NCBI GenBank assembly: GCA_937891125.1
Contig: CALAEZ010000322.1
Location: 1 to 18,872 of the forward strand
DNA from: an uncultured Treponema sp.
GTDB lineage: Bacteria > Spirochaetota > Spirochaetia > Treponematales > Treponemataceae
Length of the DNA: 18,872 bases
Reading direction: 5' to 3'
Below, piece by piece: positions 8,454-16,690 of the stretch. The notes under the pieces are model-generated. The model worked only from the letters and a program-made list of their open reading frames with translations. It made no database searches and was not told the origin of the DNA. Both the position numbers and the translations under genes were made by a program. How positions within the stretch are numbered: position 1 is the stretch's first letter; the number at the start of each line of letters is the position of its first letter.

Positions 8454-8513
8454 ACGTTTCCTCACTATAGACGTAGATTAACAGAAACTATTGCATTCAC
8501 AACACCGCCGTCG

Positions 8514-10295
8514 CTACAGCAGGGCAAATTGCTGGGAGTAAAGCTTGTAATACGCTCCCTGCTTTGCCATCAGCTCGTAGTGGGCGCCGCTTTCGATGAT
8601 TTTGCCGTGGTCAACGTAGAAAATGCGGTCGCAGTTCTTAATCGTTGAAAGCCGGTGCGCAATGATAAAGCTTGTCCTGCCTTTTAAAAGCTTGTGTAAG
8701 CCTTGCTGCAGCAAAAGCTCGGTTTCGGTATCGATGGAGCTTGTCGCCTCATCTAAAATCAAAATACGCGGATTTGCAAGGAGCGCGCGCGCAAACGAAA
8801 TGAGCTGGCGCTGACCGGCGCTTAATCGGGTGCCCCGCTCGTTGATCTCGGTCTGGTAGCCCTTTTCCATCTGCATGATAAAGTCATGGGCGCAGACGGT
8901 CTTTGCCGCGCGAATCACGTCGTCGTCGGTCGCTTCCATGTTGCCGTAGCGGATGTTTTCCATGACGGTGCCCTTAAAGATAAAGCTGTCCTGCATCATG
9001 ACGCCCATCTGCGTGCGGAGCGAGCGGATGGTAACTGCCTGCACGTCACGTCCGTCGACTAAAATCTGTCCGTCTGTCGCATTGTAAAAGCGGCTAAGCA
9101 GATTGACGAGCGTTGATTTTCCCGCTCCCGTCGGGCCGACAATCGCTATCGAATCTCCTGGTTCTGCGGTAAACGACACGCCGTCAAGCGCCTTTGTGCC
9201 TTCTTCGTAGCAAAAGCTTACATTTTTATACTCAACCTTGCCGGTGACTGGCGGTAGCTCCACCGCTCCTGCCGCATCCTGTACGGTGACTGGCTCGTCT
9301 ATTGTTTCAAAAATGCGCTCCATATACGAAAGTGAGGTAATCAGATTATTGATGAAGTCTGCAAGCGTGGTAATCGGCTGCCAGAAGCGACCGATATAGG
9401 CGGTAAATGCGATGAGCACGCCCACGGTCACCCCCGCTTCTCCAGCCTGCATCCAGCGCACGCCGAGCAGGAACACGGCGCACATGGTGACGACCGAAAT
9501 AGTCTGCACAAATGGTCCCATTAAAAAGGCGACGCGCACCGCATGCAGCCAGGTGGTGCGGTAGGCGGCGGAAAGATTGTCGAAAATGCGCACGTTTTCT
9601 TCTTCCCGCACAAAGGACTGGGTGACGCGAATGCCGTTTATGCTTTCAGAAATGTAGGCGTTCAGGTTTGCCGCCTTATTGCTCTGTATGCGCCAGGCGC
9701 GTCGCTGCCGTTTTTTGAGCGCAAACACATACAGCGCAAAAACCGGCAGCCCAGCAAGCACCACCAGCGTAAGGCGCACGTTCAGCGCAAACATAAAGCC
9801 GATGATAAAAAAGAGCGTGCACAGGTCGGTAATCGTGTTGACCAGTCCGTTAGAAAGCACGTCAGACAGGCGGTTTACATAATTTACAATGCGCACTAGG
9901 ATTTTTCCATGCGGGCGGCTGTCAAAATACGTAAAGGGAAGCGCCTGCACGTGTGTAAAAATGTCGCTGCGCAGGTCGTGGATGATTCCCTGACCGATTT
10001 TTGAGAGCACGCGGATTTTTACCTTGAGCGTTGAGGCGGTAAAAAGCGAGATTGCAAGCGTTGCCGCCGCCACGCGCACGATTGCGTAAAAGTCGCCCGC
10101 TGGAATGTAGCTGTCCAGTACGAGCTTTAGAAAGTAGGGGTAGAGCATGCCTAAGCCTGCGGTCACGAGCATGAGTAGCGTGATGAGCACCATTGCCGTT
10201 GCATGCGGGCGGACGTACCGCGCAAGGCGGCGCAGTTCGCCAAAGTTTGCGCCGATGTCTAAGTCTTCATCTACATCGTATTTGTTGCGTGCCAT
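8514..10295 (-). CDS. ABC exporter half-transporter, catalytic-site subunit of a heterodimer
   Basis: This 593-residue type IV ABC exporter half has a six-helix transmembrane domain (about 30-320) followed by a nucleotide-binding domain (about 350-590). Walker A is at 387-395 (GPTGAGKST), Q-loop Gln435, signature LSAGQ 491-495, Walker B ILILDE with catalytic Glu516, and H-switch His547 (IAHRLS). Its own ATP-site residues are intact, but its signature is LSAGQ rather than LSGGQ. This is the division of labour seen in heterodimeric exporters such as BmrCD and TM287/288. The partner is the gene immediately upstream. The ATG at 10295 has a strong Shine-Dalgarno AGGAG and starts one base after the partner's stop codon, so translation is likely coupled. 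The longer frame to 10424 runs inside the partner gene and is not supported. The substrate is unknown; drugs, lipids or peptides are possible. Confidence 0.93.
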   Translation of the reverse strand: MARNKYDVDEDLDIGANFGELRRLARYVRPHATAMVLITLLMLVTAGLGMLYPYFLKLVLDSYIPAGDFYAIVRVAAATLAISLFTASTLKVKIRVLSKIGQGIIHDLRSDIFTHVQALPFTYFDSRPHGKILVRIVNYVNRLSDVLSNGLVNTITDLCTLFFIIGFMFALNVRLTLVVLAGLPVFALYVFALKKRQRRAWRIQSNKAANLNAYISESINGIRVTQSFVREEENVRIFDNLSAAYRTTWLHAVRVAFLMGPFVQTISVVTMCAVFLLGVRWMQAGEAGVTVGVLIAFTAYIGRFWQPITTLADFINNLITSLSYMERIFETIDEPVTVQDAAGAVELPPVTGKVEYKNVSFCYEEGTKALDGVSFTAEPGDSIAIVGPTGAGKSTLVNLLSRFYNATDGQILVDGRDVQAVTIRSLRTQMGVMMQDSFIFKGTVMENIRYGNMEATDDDVIRAAKTVCAHDFIMQMEKGYQTEINERGTRLSAGQRQLISFARALLANPRILILDEATSSIDTETELLLQQGLHKLLKGRTSFIIAHRLSTIKNCDRIFYVDHGKIIESGAHYELMAKQGAYYKLYSQQFALL

Positions 10296-10296
10296 T

Positions 10297-12078
10297 TTAT
10301 CTCCTTTCCCCTCCGCTCGGTGCGTTTTCGTGCGCTTTCGGTGCAAAGTCGCCGTACTGGTGGCGGAATACTGTCGCGTAGTAGCCGCACTGTGACACAA
10401 GCTCGTCGTGCGTGCCGCGCTCAATAATGCGGCCGTCCTGCATGACTAAAATCTGGTCGCAGTCTTTGACGCTTGAAATGCGGTAGGCAATGACAAAGAG
10501 CGTGCATTTTCCGCGGACGGCCTTGAGCGAGCGCTGGATGTGCGCTTCTGTTTCCATGTCGACGGCACTTGTGCTGTCGTCAAGCACGATGATGGCAGGA
10601 TTTTTCAAAAGTGCACGGGCAAGCGAAATGCGCTGCTTCTGTCCGCCTGAAAGACCTACGCCGCGCTCGCCGATGATGGTGTCGTAGCCGTCGCTCATGG
10701 CGCGGATAAAGCCGTCTGCATCGGCAAGCTTTGCTGCCTGCTCAACGCGCTCAAACGGGCAGGTTGAATCTCCGTAGGCAATGTTTCCTTCAATCGTGTC
10801 ACTGAACAAAAAGACGTCCTGCATGGAAAGCCCGATGCTATTTCGGAGTGTTGCAAGGTCAAGCGTGCGCACGTCGTGCCCGTCGACAGAAACGTTTCCG
10901 CCGCTGACATCGTAGAAGCGGCAGAGCAGATTCATAATGGTGGTTTTGCCGCTACCCGTGTTCCCGATAATGCCGACGCTCGTTCCTTTTGGCGCCGTAA
11001 AGCTTACATCGTGCAAAATTGCTTCCTCGCCTGCGCTGTAGCTGACGTTTTTGAACTCGACATCGCCTTGCAAGGCAGGCTTTAGCGCGTTTGCTGGCTG
11101 CTTTACGAGCGGCTCGGCGGAGTAGGTAGTAAAAATCTTGTTGATGGAAGAGCGGAAGCGCATGGCGTCGTTGATAAGCCAGCCAATCTGGCGCAAGGGG
11201 TCAGTCAGCATCCACAGAAAACCGTTTACGGTAACAAGCGAGCCGAGCGTCATCTGTTTCGTGATGACAAGGTAGCCGCCGTAGACCATCAGAATCACAT
11301 TGATGACCGAGCTGAAAAACTCAAAAACCGGCACGTAACGCTGCCAGACCGTTGCCGCGCCAAGCTCACTCTGGCGGTAGGCTTCGTTTTCGCGGTTAAA
11401 ACGTTCAATTTCAAACGGCTCCTTTGCGAAGGCGCGCACCACGCGGTTTGCCGCAATATTTTCCTGTACGTACGAGTTCAGGCTAGAAAAGCACTGCCGT
11501 ATGCGGTCAAAGGCAGGCCCTACTGCCCGCATCTGGAGCACCACCACCAGCACGCTAAATGGGAGCACGCCGATAAAGAGCAGCGCAAGGCGCACGTTCA
11601 CAAAGAAAATCATCACCAGCGCAATGGTCAGCACCAGCGCATTGCGAAACAGCTGCCAGATAACAAAGCTGACAAAGTGGCGCACGGCATCCATGTCGCC
11701 CGTTTGCCGTGACATAAGGTCGCCCGTGCGGTTGTTGTTGTAGAATGTAAAATCTTCTTTCAAAAGCTTTCGGTAGACGGCGTCGCGCATGTCGTACAGC
11801 ACGCCCTGCGAGCAGTGTTCAAAAAGCATACGGGCGCCGTAAAAAATGCCCATGCGTACCAAAATGGTGACGATAAGCGCTACCAGGCAGGGCGCAAGCA
11901 GGTGGTAAGCGCCGCCTAAAATGACGCGGTCGACGATAAAGCCCTGTATTTTGGGGTTGATGACGGTCATGCTGGAGGTAATAAGCATGAGCAGCATTCC
12001 GAAGGCGAGCTTAAGCCGATGACGGCGCAAAAAAGTGTTGAACCAGGAAAATGGTGTGAGTGAGACTGTGGCAGACAT
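10297..12078 (-). CDS. ABC exporter half-transporter, degenerate-site subunit of a heterodimer
   Basis: This 593-residue exporter half, the same length as its partner, has transmembrane helices across about 20-315 and a nucleotide-binding domain about 335-590. Walker A is GNTGSGKTT (372-380), Q-loop Gln420 and signature LSGGQ 476-480. The Walker B motif is VLDDSTS, with Asp501 where the catalytic Glu should be, and the H-switch is Tyr532 (IAYR) instead of His. Together with the partner's LSAGQ, all deviations fall in one composite ATP site, which should bind but barely hydrolyse ATP. The opposite site is canonical. The ATG at 12078 is the first ATG of the frame; a TTG extension to 12126 is unsupported. 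There is no Shine-Dalgarno. A promoter with a 17-base spacer ends 6 bases before the ATG. It is the first gene of a probable ABC-ABC-glycosidase operon. Confidence 0.93.
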   Translation of the reverse strand: MSATVSLTPFSWFNTFLRRHRLKLAFGMLLMLITSSMTVINPKIQGFIVDRVILGGAYHLLAPCLVALIVTILVRMGIFYGARMLFEHCSQGVLYDMRDAVYRKLLKEDFTFYNNNRTGDLMSRQTGDMDAVRHFVSFVIWQLFRNALVLTIALVMIFFVNVRLALLFIGVLPFSVLVVVLQMRAVGPAFDRIRQCFSSLNSYVQENIAANRVVRAFAKEPFEIERFNRENEAYRQSELGAATVWQRYVPVFEFFSSVINVILMVYGGYLVITKQMTLGSLVTVNGFLWMLTDPLRQIGWLINDAMRFRSSINKIFTTYSAEPLVKQPANALKPALQGDVEFKNVSYSAGEEAILHDVSFTAPKGTSVGIIGNTGSGKTTIMNLLCRFYDVSGGNVSVDGHDVRTLDLATLRNSIGLSMQDVFLFSDTIEGNIAYGDSTCPFERVEQAAKLADADGFIRAMSDGYDTIIGERGVGLSGGQKQRISLARALLKNPAIIVLDDSTSAVDMETEAHIQRSLKAVRGKCTLFVIAYRISSVKDCDQILVMQDGRIIERGTHDELVSQCGYYATVFRHQYGDFAPKAHENAPSGGERR

Positions 12079-12084
12079 ACCGAC

Positions 12085-12113
12085 AGCATAACAATGCTTG
12101 CAGGAAAATGCAA
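12085..12113 (-). promoter_or_regulatory. Promoter of the ABC exporter operon, probably leaderless
   Basis: On the minus strand, a TTGCAT -35 element (12113-12108) is separated by exactly 17 bases from an extended -10, TGT-TATGCT (hexamer 12090-12085). Six bases (gtcggt) then lead to the ATG at 12078. It is among the best-formed promoters in the window, and its start point should coincide with the A of the ATG. It lies in the 89-base gap behind metF, so the ABC operon is probably independently transcribed. Confidence 0.65.
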
Positions 12114-12167
12114 TTGACTTTTGCAAGCCACTGTCGCAGATTCGTCTTTGCGAAACCGCGGTTGCCT

Positions 12168-13061
12168 TTACGCCCCGATTACGCCGTTTGTAGCGGCGAC
12201 AATGCTGTCTATGTTCTGCATGATTGCGCGGGCGACCTTGGGCTTGTTCATCGTGTAGATGTGGATGCCGCGCACGCCGTTACTGATTAAGTCGATAATC
12301 TGGTCGGTTGCGTAGGCAATGCCCGCCTGCCACATCGCTTCGGGGCTGTCGCGGAATTTGTCGCACAGGGACAGCAGCTTTCGCGGAATGTAGGCGTTAG
12401 ATAAGTCGACCATGCGGCTTACCTGACTTGCGTTGGTAATGGGCATGATGCCTGCTAAAACCGGAACGTGAATGCCGGCAGACTGCAGGCGGTATAAAAA
12501 GCTGTAGAGCATGTCGTTATCAAAAAACATCTGTGTGGTTAAAAAATCCACGCCTGCGTCTACCTTGTGCTTTAAGTTTTCTATGTCCATGTCGCGGTTT
12601 TTGCTTTCCGGGTGTCCTTCCGGGTAGCATGCGCCGCCCACACAAAAGCCCGCCTCTTTTAAAAGCGGCACCAGGTCGCTTGCGTGGGTCAGCCCGGAGG
12701 GAAATACGTTTTCGCCTTCAGCCATGTCGCGGGGCATGTCGCCTCGCAGGGCAAGCACGTTTTTAATGCCCAGCGTTTTATATGAAGCGATTGCTTCTTC
12801 TATCTGCCGGCGGCTCTGGCGCACGCAGGTAAGGTGAGCCAAAGACGCGGTCTCGTCCTGCTGGATGCTTGCGGCAATTTCTGCCGTGTTTCCCTGCGTC
12901 GTTCCGCCCGCTCCGCAGGTAATGCTGATAAAATCGGGGTGCAGACCGATAAGCTCGCGTGAAGCCTGCTTTACACTTTCCAGTCCGTCCTGCTTTTTAG
13001 GCGGAAAAATTTCAAACGAAACGGTCAGCTTTTTCTGCTGTAAGATTTGCGCAATGCTCAT
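12168..13061 (-). CDS. metF: Methylenetetrahydrofolate reductase
   Basis: This 297-residue protein matches the bacterial FAD-dependent MetF, which reduces 5,10-methylene-tetrahydrofolate to 5-methyl-tetrahydrofolate for methionine synthesis in the cytoplasm. The length is normal for MetF. Visible family motifs are SFEIFPPK near the N-terminus, containing the catalytic Glu; ITCGAGG; the FAD-binding LRGD loop (ALRGDMPRD); and TTQMFFD, containing the folate-contacting Gln. The TIM-barrel sequence appears complete. The ATG at 13061 is preferred over a GTG two codons upstream because GGGGTG forms a Shine-Dalgarno 5 bases before it. The gene follows the aconitase-like hydratase gene by 45 bases on the same strand and is probably read from the same promoter. 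A short GC palindrome (13085-13099) in that gap lacks a T-run and should not terminate fully. No S-box or other methionine riboswitch is visible in the short leader. Confidence 0.95.
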   Translation of the reverse strand: MSIAQILQQKKLTVSFEIFPPKKQDGLESVKQASRELIGLHPDFISITCGAGGTTQGNTAEIAASIQQDETASLAHLTCVRQSRRQIEEAIASYKTLGIKNVLALRGDMPRDMAEGENVFPSGLTHASDLVPLLKEAGFCVGGACYPEGHPESKNRDMDIENLKHKVDAGVDFLTTQMFFDNDMLYSFLYRLQSAGIHVPVLAGIMPITNASQVSRMVDLSNAYIPRKLLSLCDKFRDSPEAMWQAGIAYATDQIIDLISNGVRGIHIYTMNKPKVARAIMQNIDSIVAATNGVIGA

Positions 13062-13106
13062 AGTCACACCCCATTTTTTAATGCCGCCCCGCCGGGGCGC
13101 GCACGG

Positions 13107-15338
13107 TTAGTTTTTGTAAAAATTAATCAGACAGCCTGCAAGAATAATCTTGCGCTCGTCATCGGTTAAATCGCCGACAGAAAGCTCAAAATCCTGTACG
13201 GTGCCGTCAGCTTTTACCGCGTAAGCAGTGACAGAAGGAAGCTTTTCTTTAATCATCTGCGCAACGTCCGGCACAAACACGTAGTCGCCGTTTGCAAACG
13301 GAAGATTTTTGTCGCCGTCCTTGTAGATAAACGGAAGCATGCCCCAGTTAATCAGATTTGAGCGGTAACGCTTGGTTGCGTATTCGTTTGCAATGTTTGC
13401 CCAGCCGCCAAGCACCTTCTGACAGCTTGCCGCCTGCTCGCGCGCGCTTCCGTCGCCCGGCTTTACCGCAAAAATCGTGCTGCCTAAGCCTGCCGCTTTT
13501 GCGCGTCCTGCAAACTCAGGCTTTGCCGCGCTCAACGCCTTTTCGACGGCAGCAACCTCTGCCTTTACTTCATCGCTTCTGTCGCGCACAGCCTTTGCCC
13601 TGCCGACGTATGCCGGATCCTTGCGGCTCAAGGTGAACTCAGCAAGGCCGAGCGGGTTAGAGCGGAACGATGAAGTTTCTCCAGACGGAATGAGCTCGTC
13701 GGTTGTGGTAACCGGGTCGTGAATCTCAGAAACAACCTTAACAAGCAGGTCGTCAGAAAGCGGCTGCATAGCCGGCCAGTCTTTGATGTTCGGGCCGAAC
13801 TGGATTGCAACTTCAGGATGTGCAACTCCCTTAGAGTCGTACACGCGCTTTTCGTAAATCGTCTTGTCAAAGAAATATTTTTTGCCGCTGAACTCAACGT
13901 CAAACTCGGTGGCAGCGGTTAAGAAGCCCTTGTTTGCTGCCGTTGCCGCAATAGAGCGTGCGTCCATAAGGGCGACGCTTGAAAGCTGCCCGTTCTGGAT
14001 TTTTGAGCCTTCGCGGTTCGGGAAGTTTCGCGTAGAGTGGCGGATTGAGAATGCGCCGTTTGCCGGAGTGTCGCCAGCTCCAAAGCACGGCCCGCAGAAT
14101 GCGGTTTTTACGACAGCACCCGTGTCTACAAGCGCGGCAAATGCGCCGTTTTTCATTAGCTCCATGTACACTGGCATGGAAGCCGGGTAGACGCTTAAGA
14201 CAAACTTTCCGTTACCGGTGTCTTTTCCCTTTAAGATGTCTGCCGCCGCGCAGATGTTTTCAAAGCCGCCGCCGGCGCAGCCTGCAATAATGCCCTGGTC
14301 AACATACAGTTTTCCGTCAATCACCTTGTTCTTAAGGCTGAAGTTTACCTTGTCGCCAAAACTTACCTTTGCGCGCTTTTCGGTTTCGTCTAAGATGTCT
14401 AAAAGATTCTTGTTTACTTCGTCGATTGTGTAGGCGCAGCTGGGGTGGAACGGCATGGCAATCATCGGGCGGATTTCGCTTAAATCAAGCTCGATTGCCG
14501 CGTCGTAATACGCGCCGTCCTGTGCACGAAGCTCTTTGTAAGCTTCCGGCCGGCCGTGAATGGCGTACCATTCTTCTACTTTTTCGTCGGTCTCCCAAAT
14601 AGAAGAAAGACAGGTCGTTTCGGTTGTCATAACGTCAATGCCGATGCGGAAATCTGCCGACAGGTTCTTTACTCCTGGACCTACAAATTCCATTACCTTG
14701 TTTTTTACAAAGCCGGAAGCAAACACTTCCTTAATGATTGCAAGTGCCACGTCCTGCGGACCGACCCCAAGAACCGGCGAGCCTGTCAGGTAGATTGCAA
14801 CAACGCCCGGATAGTTTACATCGTAGGTCTTGCCTAAAAGCTGCTTTGCAAGTTCGCCACCGCCTTCGCCAATTGCCATCGTGCCTAAAGCTCCGTAGCG
14901 GGTGTGGCTGTCGCTTCCTAAAATCATTGCGCCACATTCGGCAAGCATTTCCCGGGCAAACTGATGAATGACAGCCTGATGCGGAGGCACGTAAATGCCG
15001 CCGTATTTCTGGGCACAGGTAAGCCCGAACATGTGGTCGTCTTCGTTAATCGTGCCACCAACGGCGCACAGCGAGTTGTGGCAGTTTGTAAGCACGTATG
15101 GAATCGGGAAACGCTCTAGGCCGGAAGCGCGTGCCGTCTGAATAATGCCGACGTAGGTAATATCATGCGAAGTGATTTTGTCGAATTTGATTTTAAGCTT
15201 TGCGCTGTCTCCGCTTGTGTTATGCTTCTGTAAGATTGAATATGCAATAGTGCGCTTTGCGCCTTCTTCTTTCGTCGTTGCGCTCGTGGCCGATAAATGC
15301 GAGCCTTCTAAAAAAGCTCCGTCTTTCCACAGTTTCAT
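13107..15338 (-). CDS. Aconitase-superfamily hydratase (YbhJ-like)
   Basis: This 743-residue [4Fe-4S] hydro-lyase family protein is close in length to E. coli YbhJ. GSDSHT (141-146) is the aconitase substrate-site motif. Cys354 (GCAGGGFEN), Cys415 and Cys418 (CGPC) supply the three cluster ligands. HSTRNF (434-439) matches the conserved Arg segment. In the C-terminal swivel domain GDGSAREQA replaces the usual GEGSSREHA, keeping the Ser and Arg equivalent to pig aconitase Ser642/Arg644 but with Ala for Ser643. It is therefore likely an active hydratase, but citrate/isocitrate specificity is not assured and its substrate is unknown. The ATG at 15338 has a Shine-Dalgarno GAGG 9 bases upstream; a TTG five codons earlier would lie over that site. 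A possible -10, TATACA, sits just upstream, implying a short leader. It is followed by metF and probably forms a two-gene operon. Confidence 0.85.
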   Translation of the reverse strand: MKLWKDGAFLEGSHLSATSATTKEEGAKRTIAYSILQKHNTSGDSAKLKIKFDKITSHDITYVGIIQTARASGLERFPIPYVLTNCHNSLCAVGGTINEDDHMFGLTCAQKYGGIYVPPHQAVIHQFAREMLAECGAMILGSDSHTRYGALGTMAIGEGGGELAKQLLGKTYDVNYPGVVAIYLTGSPVLGVGPQDVALAIIKEVFASGFVKNKVMEFVGPGVKNLSADFRIGIDVMTTETTCLSSIWETDEKVEEWYAIHGRPEAYKELRAQDGAYYDAAIELDLSEIRPMIAMPFHPSCAYTIDEVNKNLLDILDETEKRAKVSFGDKVNFSLKNKVIDGKLYVDQGIIAGCAGGGFENICAAADILKGKDTGNGKFVLSVYPASMPVYMELMKNGAFAALVDTGAVVKTAFCGPCFGAGDTPANGAFSIRHSTRNFPNREGSKIQNGQLSSVALMDARSIAATAANKGFLTAATEFDVEFSGKKYFFDKTIYEKRVYDSKGVAHPEVAIQFGPNIKDWPAMQPLSDDLLVKVVSEIHDPVTTTDELIPSGETSSFRSNPLGLAEFTLSRKDPAYVGRAKAVRDRSDEVKAEVAAVEKALSAAKPEFAGRAKAAGLGSTIFAVKPGDGSAREQAASCQKVLGGWANIANEYATKRYRSNLINWGMLPFIYKDGDKNLPFANGDYVFVPDVAQMIKEKLPSVTAYAVKADGTVQDFELSVGDLTDDERKIILAGCLINFYKN

Positions 15339-15421
15339 GCTAATACCTCGCAAATTGTATAAATATGCAGGATATTAGCATAAGAATGTATAAAAAGTCT
15401 ATACGATTGCAGAAAGTCGAA

Positions 15422-15461
15422 GCAGGCGCGGCGGCGGAACGCTTGAGCGCCTGCGTTTTTT
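15422..15461 (+). terminator. Strong intrinsic terminator on the plus strand, no obvious gene
   Basis: A perfect 8-bp stem (GCAGGCGC 15422-15429 with GCGCCTGC 15447-15454) is followed on the plus strand by a run of six T (15456-15461), a textbook Rho-independent terminator. No plus-strand protein gene lies upstream within several kilobases. Read on the minus strand, the hairpin lies behind the decayed AlbA_2 gene, but only a broken T-run follows, so it would terminate less well there. Confidence 0.65.
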
Positions 15462-15506
15462 GCGCTAAGCGCACTAAGGCTGTCTGTAAGCGCTTTTCCT
15501 GCTGCA

Positions 15507-15839
15507 CTATTTCTTTACCACCCAGATTCCGTCTTTTGTCGCACCATGCCGCTCGACATAGTTTTTTTCACGCAAAACCTTGATTGCGTTTTCGACTGTC
15601 CGTGAAGAAACTTCGAGCTTAGAAGCAATTTGCACGGCAGTAATTTCAGGCGCTTCTTTCATAAGGCTAAGAATCTTTTGCTGTCGCTCTGAAATATCAG
15701 ATTTTTCAGAGTTTGAAGACGGCAGACTTATCTGGTAGTCGGCAGAATAATTTTCATCAAGCGGAACTGAAAGCGTGAACATCGTGTCTTCTATCATCAC
15801 AGGCTTTAAAAAACTTGTCTGAAAGATGCTTTTGGGCAA
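15507..15839 (-). pseudogene. 3' fragment of AlbA_2 regulator gene: winged-helix domain
   Basis: This 110-codon frame overlaps the end of the AlbA_2 fragment in the +1 frame relative to it. After about a dozen residues it reads LKPVMIEDTMFTLSVPL, which matches the end of the HATPase_c_4-type region of the family. It then has a C-terminal winged helix-turn-helix (ERQQKILSLM, then ITAVQIASKLEVSSRTVENA and a wing ending GIWVVKK). In intact relatives these parts belong to one protein of roughly 480-500 residues (family knowledge). Here they sit directly behind the AlbA_2 part with the intervening ATPase-like segment missing. The ATG at 15839 has no clear Shine-Dalgarno, so independent translation is doubtful, although a small DNA-binding protein from internal initiation cannot be excluded. 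Confidence 0.6.
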
Positions 15840-16641
15840 ACTGCATCAGAATGTCATAGCTTTCCACAAGATTTTTGTAGATTAAAAGCCTGTCGTCATA
15901 TCGGTCTAAGTTTACCCTGCGCACAAGAGCATCTGTTTTATATTGTGGGCAGACTGACATAATTACATCTTCACGACCTAAAAGCAAAAGTCCTGCAAGC
16001 GTCATGCCTTCATCCCCTGTCTGCCAGTCTTTTCCGTACAGATGAGTGCTTTTTAAGATTTCCTCATCGCTCATATTACGCCACGGATGCTCGTTATTTT
16101 TTGTAAGGGCAAGATTTCTGCATTTTGTAATTATTCCGTCCTCGAGCTCAGAAAGAGTCGCATATTTAAAGACCTTTTTTTCGGTGAAAATATTTTGCTT
16201 GCGGATATACATATCAGCAATCTGGCTTGTCGCACTAACTTTTACATCAGCTTCAAAAACTCTGTCGTAAATGCTTTTTTTGAAAGTATGAACCTCAGAG
16301 CTGGCCGGAACCTGAATCGCAAGAATGATTTTTCCGCCAATTTTCACAGCTTCAGGCTCAATCATCAATGTTGGAGAAAAGATTGAAGGATTAGAAATTA
16401 CACTGACAAAATTTTTCTTGAGAGATGGAATTGCCTTTTCTGGAAGACCGATGAGTGTTCCGTCATCAAGAACGCCACAGAGAATTGTTCCTCCAAAATG
16501 ATTAGAAAACGAGCAGACCGTTTCATACACATCGTTTTCGATGCCGTTCCCACATCTTTTGAATTCAATCCATGAATTTTCGCCTTCCTGAATCAGCGCT
16601 CTTACCAAATTTTCCGTCATATCCAATGTATCGGTAAACAT
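15757..16641 (-). pseudogene. AlbA_2 (Schlafen-type) putative transcriptional regulator, 5' fragment
   Basis: From the ATG at 16641 this frame encodes 294 residues. The N-terminus carries the AlbA_2 signature: SWIEFKR (23-29), then an ETVCSFSNHFGGTILCGV-type segment and DDGTLIGL. The central part runs through LAGLLLLG, YKTDALVRRVN and NLVESYDILMQFAQKHLSDKFF as in full-length relatives. It then changes to unrelated residues and stops, while the rest of the family reading continues in the +1 frame. About 100 or more residues of the HATPase_c_4-like domain are absent (inference from memory of the family), so this is an internally deleted, frameshifted gene. The start is uncertain: ATGs at 16641 and 16620 lack good Shine-Dalgarno sites, while better-placed ATGs at 16723/16720 (AAGGGAAG upstream) are one frame off because of a repeat with one extra base. 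It is AT-rich like other accessory sequence. Confidence 0.7.
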
Positions 16642-16645
16642 ACCG

Positions 16646-16690
16646 AATTTCGGAAGAAATTTCGGAAGAATTTCGGAAGAATTTCGGAAG
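16646..16690. repeat. 11-bp tandem repeat, four copies, at the 5' end of the AlbA_2 gene
   Basis: Four copies of aatttcggaag (plus strand) lie at 16646-16656, 16658-16668, 16669-16679 and 16680-16690. A single extra A at 16657 breaks the register. The array sits between the Shine-Dalgarno-linked ATGs at 16723/16720 and the AlbA_2 coding frame. Because 11 is not a multiple of 3, any copy-number change alters which frame reaches the gene. Confidence 0.9.

Noticed and set aside
7596..8648. A 350-codon plus-strand open frame
   Set aside because: It lies antisense to the glycoside hydrolase gene and is rich in Arg/Ala/Gly as expected from GC-rich opposite-strand shadowing. It has no recognisable domain, and the minus-strand protein is clearly real.
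13085..13099. GCCCCG-C-CGGGGC palindrome between the hydratase gene and metF as a terminator
   Set aside because: It has a very small loop and no T-run on the minus strand, and the metF ribosome-binding site follows closely. At most it may attenuate or stabilise the transcript.
15805..15813. Programmed ribosomal frameshift at T6-A3 in the AlbA_2 gene
   Set aside because: The required shift is +1, whereas the tract does not form a zero-frame X-XXY-YYZ heptamer for a -1 shift, and no stimulatory structure is evident. Decay, deletion or homopolymer error is more likely.
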